NCBI RefSeq assembly: GCF_008831285.2
Contig: NC_045142.1
Span: 9,846,952-9,910,951, forward strand
Direction of reading: 5' to 3'
Length of the DNA stretch: 64,000 nt
Origin: Nymphaea colorata
Taxonomy: Eukaryota > Streptophyta > Magnoliopsida > Nymphaeales > Nymphaeaceae
The notes below the pieces were generated by a model. It did not search any database. It worked only from the letters and a program-made list of their open reading frames with translations, and was not told where the DNA came from. Position 1 is the stretch's first letter; every line of letters begins with the position of its first letter. This document shows, in pieces, positions 61,685-64,000 of the stretch. Position numbers and translations under genes: made by a program.

Positions 61685-62781
61685 TATGAATTTCTCTATC
61701 TAGGTTAAACAAAAAATCCTCCAGCCTTTCACAGCATGTCGCCCCTGAAATGCATTGGGTGGTGTGTTTAATTACACTACCTAACACAATGCATCGAGTG
61801 GCCGTGATTAGATGGAGCTTAAGATGGCTGGAGGATTTCAGCTCCTATATATGTGTGTGTGTGTGTGTGTGTGTATAAATAATATGCACACATTACATGT
61901 CCCGAAAATGCTCCACACCCATACATGTACCCGTATTGGCACCCATACCTATAACTATGTGACATAGCATTGGAGCTATTCAAGTTGGTGCTTGGAGTTG
62001 CACACTTTATGGCTGGCTTTACACATTGACTGAGGTGTCTTGGGTTTCTGGCTGAATGAACATAATCACTCTACTTTTCCTAAATGTATATATTATGAGG
62101 AACTTTTGTTCAGAATATTGACGATCAGGACTTATCCTCATTAGAATCATGATTGGTGGCAATCTAAGTCACAGTGGTACGTGGGGGAGGCTCATGTACC
62201 CATACCGGTATGCCTGTACGGCAAAACCAGTACAGGGGTACGATTAGACCGATTCTGGGCCGGAACCGATCCAAACCACAAAAAAAACATTGTCTTAGTC
62301 TATTTATGTTTTTTTTATGAGATTATATGTAGGAACTATGAAAGGAACATTGTCTTAATGATGTGATGATATCAATTTTGTTTATTTTTTGGAATTAAAA
62401 ATATATAAATTATCGCCATACTGCCGTACCAAGATTGCGGAAAACGCCGTACCCGCACCCGCTTTCCCGTACCCGTACCAGCACCCATACCCGTTCCTGT
62501 GTGACATAGGTGGCAATATTTCTCCATGAAGTGAAAAGTAGAACGTTATTGTTTGTCTATGAAATTGCTATTTTACGATACCTTCATTTGAATATTTTAG
62601 TACATAATTTGAATAACAGTTTTGACCTTCTATCTAATGAAAAGGTTATAACTTTTCTGGTGTGAAAATGTGATTGTTCTGATAAGCATTTTATGATGAT
62701 CCCACTCCATAATTCTTTTCAAGTGCTTCTATGTGAAAAGATTGATGGAATCCACCCTTTTGCTGTTAATTGCAGGAGTAA
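55859..62781 (+). CDS. NDUFA1: Mitochondrial complex I subunit MWFE (NDUFA1)
   Basis: Exons are 55859-55960, 56110-56199 and 62776-62781, giving 65 residues, the known plant length. The protein starts MFWLEAVLPLGIIAGMLCVM, a single membrane helix, followed by NAQYYIYKA and the conserved GRPKHIGNDMWDVAMERRDKK. It is a small accessory subunit of NADH dehydrogenase in the inner mitochondrial membrane. The last intron is 6.6 kb and leaves only Glu and the stop codon in exon 3, so that junction is the weak point. An alternative donor four bases downstream (GTACCT) would give a 74-residue form with a different tail. Two DNA transposons of one family sit in the last intron. The neighbouring ZIP gene is also near this gene in Arabidopsis, as I recall. 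Confidence 0.85.
58123..58444. repeat. Two tandem copies of a 161-bp unit in MWFE intron 2
   Basis: Units beginning CCCATTCC(C/T)GAGCTCGG at 58123 and 58284 share phrases through to AACTACTTTAACAA and CACAAT(C/T)TTCAATA. They are moderately diverged. Confidence 0.8.
59140..59360. repeat. Probable transposon-derived fragment
   Basis: The phrases GAGGTTCGGCTTTTAGAGCTTACATCCACAG-like (59190-59222) and CACAGTGAGAATCCTCACACT recall sequence common in plant LTR-type repeats. No ends or coding motifs were found, so the class is uncertain. Confidence 0.35.
61280..61967 (-). mobile_element. Copy B of the CTATGTCAC-tip DNA transposon family, 688 bp
   Basis: The flanks CTTTGGAG (61272-61279) and CATTGGAG (61968-61975) form a 7 of 8 duplication. 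The left tip is CTATGTAACACGG. The right tip reverse-complements to CTATGTCACATAG. Oriented opposite to copy A, it shares with it a subterminal GGTATGGGTG zone, a dinucleotide tract at the same place, CGGTCAATGCACCCA and an internal hairpin (61391-61416). It has (AC)n(AT)n and (TG)n runs and no transposase. It lies in MWFE intron 2. Confidence 0.8.
61619..61682. repeat. (AC)n(AT)n microsatellite inside copy B
   Basis: AC repeats pass into AT repeats. A TG run at about 61849-61874 faces it. Confidence 0.97.
62164..62509. mobile_element. Copy C of the CTATGTCAC-tip DNA transposon family, 346 bp
   Basis: A perfect 8-bp duplication GTGGCAAT flanks it (62156-62163 and 62510-62517). The left tip is CTAAGTCACAGTGG. 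The right tip reverse-complements to CTATGTCACACAGG. The subterminal zones are full of GTACCC and GGGTAC motifs. It is the smallest copy, with no coding capacity, and lies about 270 bp before the last MWFE exon. Confidence 0.85.
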
Positions 62782-64000
62782 TTAAGAAGCGGGACAGATG
62801 CTGAGATGAATAAAACACCATTTTCATGGAAAACGCACTGGATATTCTTGTTTTGGACATGATCCCATGCTACCACCCTATCACAAATTTGGTTATGTTG
62901 TTCTTCCAGTTGAGGATTGAAAAATCAACTCTGTCATTGATTGGAAGTTCTATTCATTCTGTTTCTCGCACATGCGTATTGACATTAACCGACAGTACTT
63001 CCTGGAGAAATGCGACATTCTCTGTAATGACGTTTTGTTCTGTTAACTTCTGTTGATTGAACCATTTAACTTCTGTTGATTGAACCATTGCATATGGTTT
63101 GCTTATCTGCCTTTTTTTCCCAGCTCATGCACCAGCACATGCGCTTGCTGCTGGAGTAACGGCTCCGTTAGTAGCTTGTGGAGCAGCTCTACAGAGATGA
63201 GTTTCATACTGATCCCAACTGAGAAAATTGGTAGTTGCACCTTTTATTTAGAGACAAAGTACAGGGAAACCTGATCTTGTACCTCTTGGATCAGCAGAGA
63301 AGTGAACTCTATGGAGCCGTTTGGCATGAGGAACACTGTATGACTGTTCTATGAATCTGTCTCAAATATTGGAGCAGGTTCATGGAAAAACTTGTTCAAG
63401 TGGTTCAAATCTGCCATCAATATTTAGGATAAATTCATAAAACATTCGCACAACAATGTCTCATACCAAGCAGATCCTAAAACCATCCCTACCTGAGGAA
63501 GTTACCTGGCTTCAGTTTGCACAAGAAGGTGACACCCAGGGGACTCGGCTCGGCCTGCTGCTTAGTTGTGTGTCTTCACCTAGCGTTCAACCTCTTTGGA
63601 CTGTTGGTTTTTGAATCCTAGTTATGCCATATTCTATTAAATCCCCGTTCTTTTGATCAATCAAAATAAGAAATATCTATTCCTGGAGTTCTACAAAATG
63701 GGCCTTGGCCGAACTTTTGCTGATCAACGTCAATTGATGTTCTGAGATGAAAATCTTCCGCCTTGGAACAGGTGAGATTTTGTGTTTCTCATGTCAAGTC
63801 TCCTGCAGAGAAATTTTCATTCGCTTTTGCAAAAAAGAAATGGATATTTCTTGTTATTTCACTCAGCTCACTTAGTCTTAGGACAAAGTTAAGATCGAAG
63901 GGTAAAAGGTAGGCTCTTATTTGGCAGTTATCAGCAAAAGATTGTTTCGTTTGTGGATTTCAGAAATGTGAGGGTTTTTTGGGAATCCTGACCGAGTGGG
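62782..64000. other. MWFE 3' untranslated region and downstream sequence
   Basis: The first few hundred bases are probably MWFE 3' untranslated sequence; an AATAAA near 62809-62816 is a possible polyadenylation signal. A 22-bp direct repeat (TTAACTTCTGTTGATTGAACCA, two copies around 63043-63087) is present. I recognise no further gene to the window end. Confidence 0.4.

Overview
The window is nuclear DNA from a seed plant. The evidence is spliced genes with GT-AG introns, plant-type eEF1A and ribosomal-protein promoters carrying telo-box motifs, plant Ty1/copia elements primed by initiator tRNA-Met, Ty3/gypsy debris, an endogenous pararetrovirus fragment and long AT/CT microsatellites. Kilobase-scale introns packed with transposons suggest a medium to large, repeat-rich genome, probably a non-grass angiosperm. 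I cannot name the species.

Five host genes are supported. They are a TMEM70-like mitochondrial assembly factor (+, 11563-24742), 40S ribosomal protein S24 (-, 32820-29136, five exons), translation elongation factor eEF1A (-, 38282-36639, two coding exons plus a likely 5'UTR intron), a ZIP-family metal transporter of the At3g08650 type (+, 47237-53807, five coding exons) and the complex I MWFE/NDUFA1 subunit (+, 55859-62781, three exons). S24 and eEF1A are translation genes on the same strand with matching telo-box motifs. TMEM70 and MWFE both concern mitochondrial respiratory complexes. The ZIP and MWFE genes lie side by side, as I recall their Arabidopsis counterparts do on chromosome 3.

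Layout: 1-3.8 kb holds a decayed pararetrovirus coat-region fragment and anonymous sequence. 3.9-10.0 kb is a complete copia insertion (474-bp LTRs, perfect TTTCC target duplication) with a broken interior and a strange repeat-filled leader. 11.6-24.7 kb is the TMEM70-like gene, whose long intron holds tandem repeats, two short inverted-repeat transposons and a second copia (285-bp LTRs), itself split by a hAT-like MITE. 24.7-29.1 kb is intergenic and contains a 5' U2 snRNA retro-fragment. 29.1-32.8 kb is RPS24, with a 145-bp tandem array in intron 3. 33-36 kb is transposon debris. 36.6-40 kb is eEF1A. 40-46.5 kb is AT-rich intergenic DNA with microsatellites and MITE remnants. 46.5-53.8 kb is the ZIP gene. 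55.9-62.8 kb is the MWFE gene, whose last intron holds two more copies of the inverted-repeat transposon family.

I see no operon-like or defence-like system. The most interesting undescribed-looking item is a three-copy family of short non-autonomous DNA transposons (15914-17011, 61280-61967, 62164-62509). They have near-palindromic tips, 8-bp target duplications, GTACCC-rich subterminal zones and, in two copies, a shared internal hairpin.
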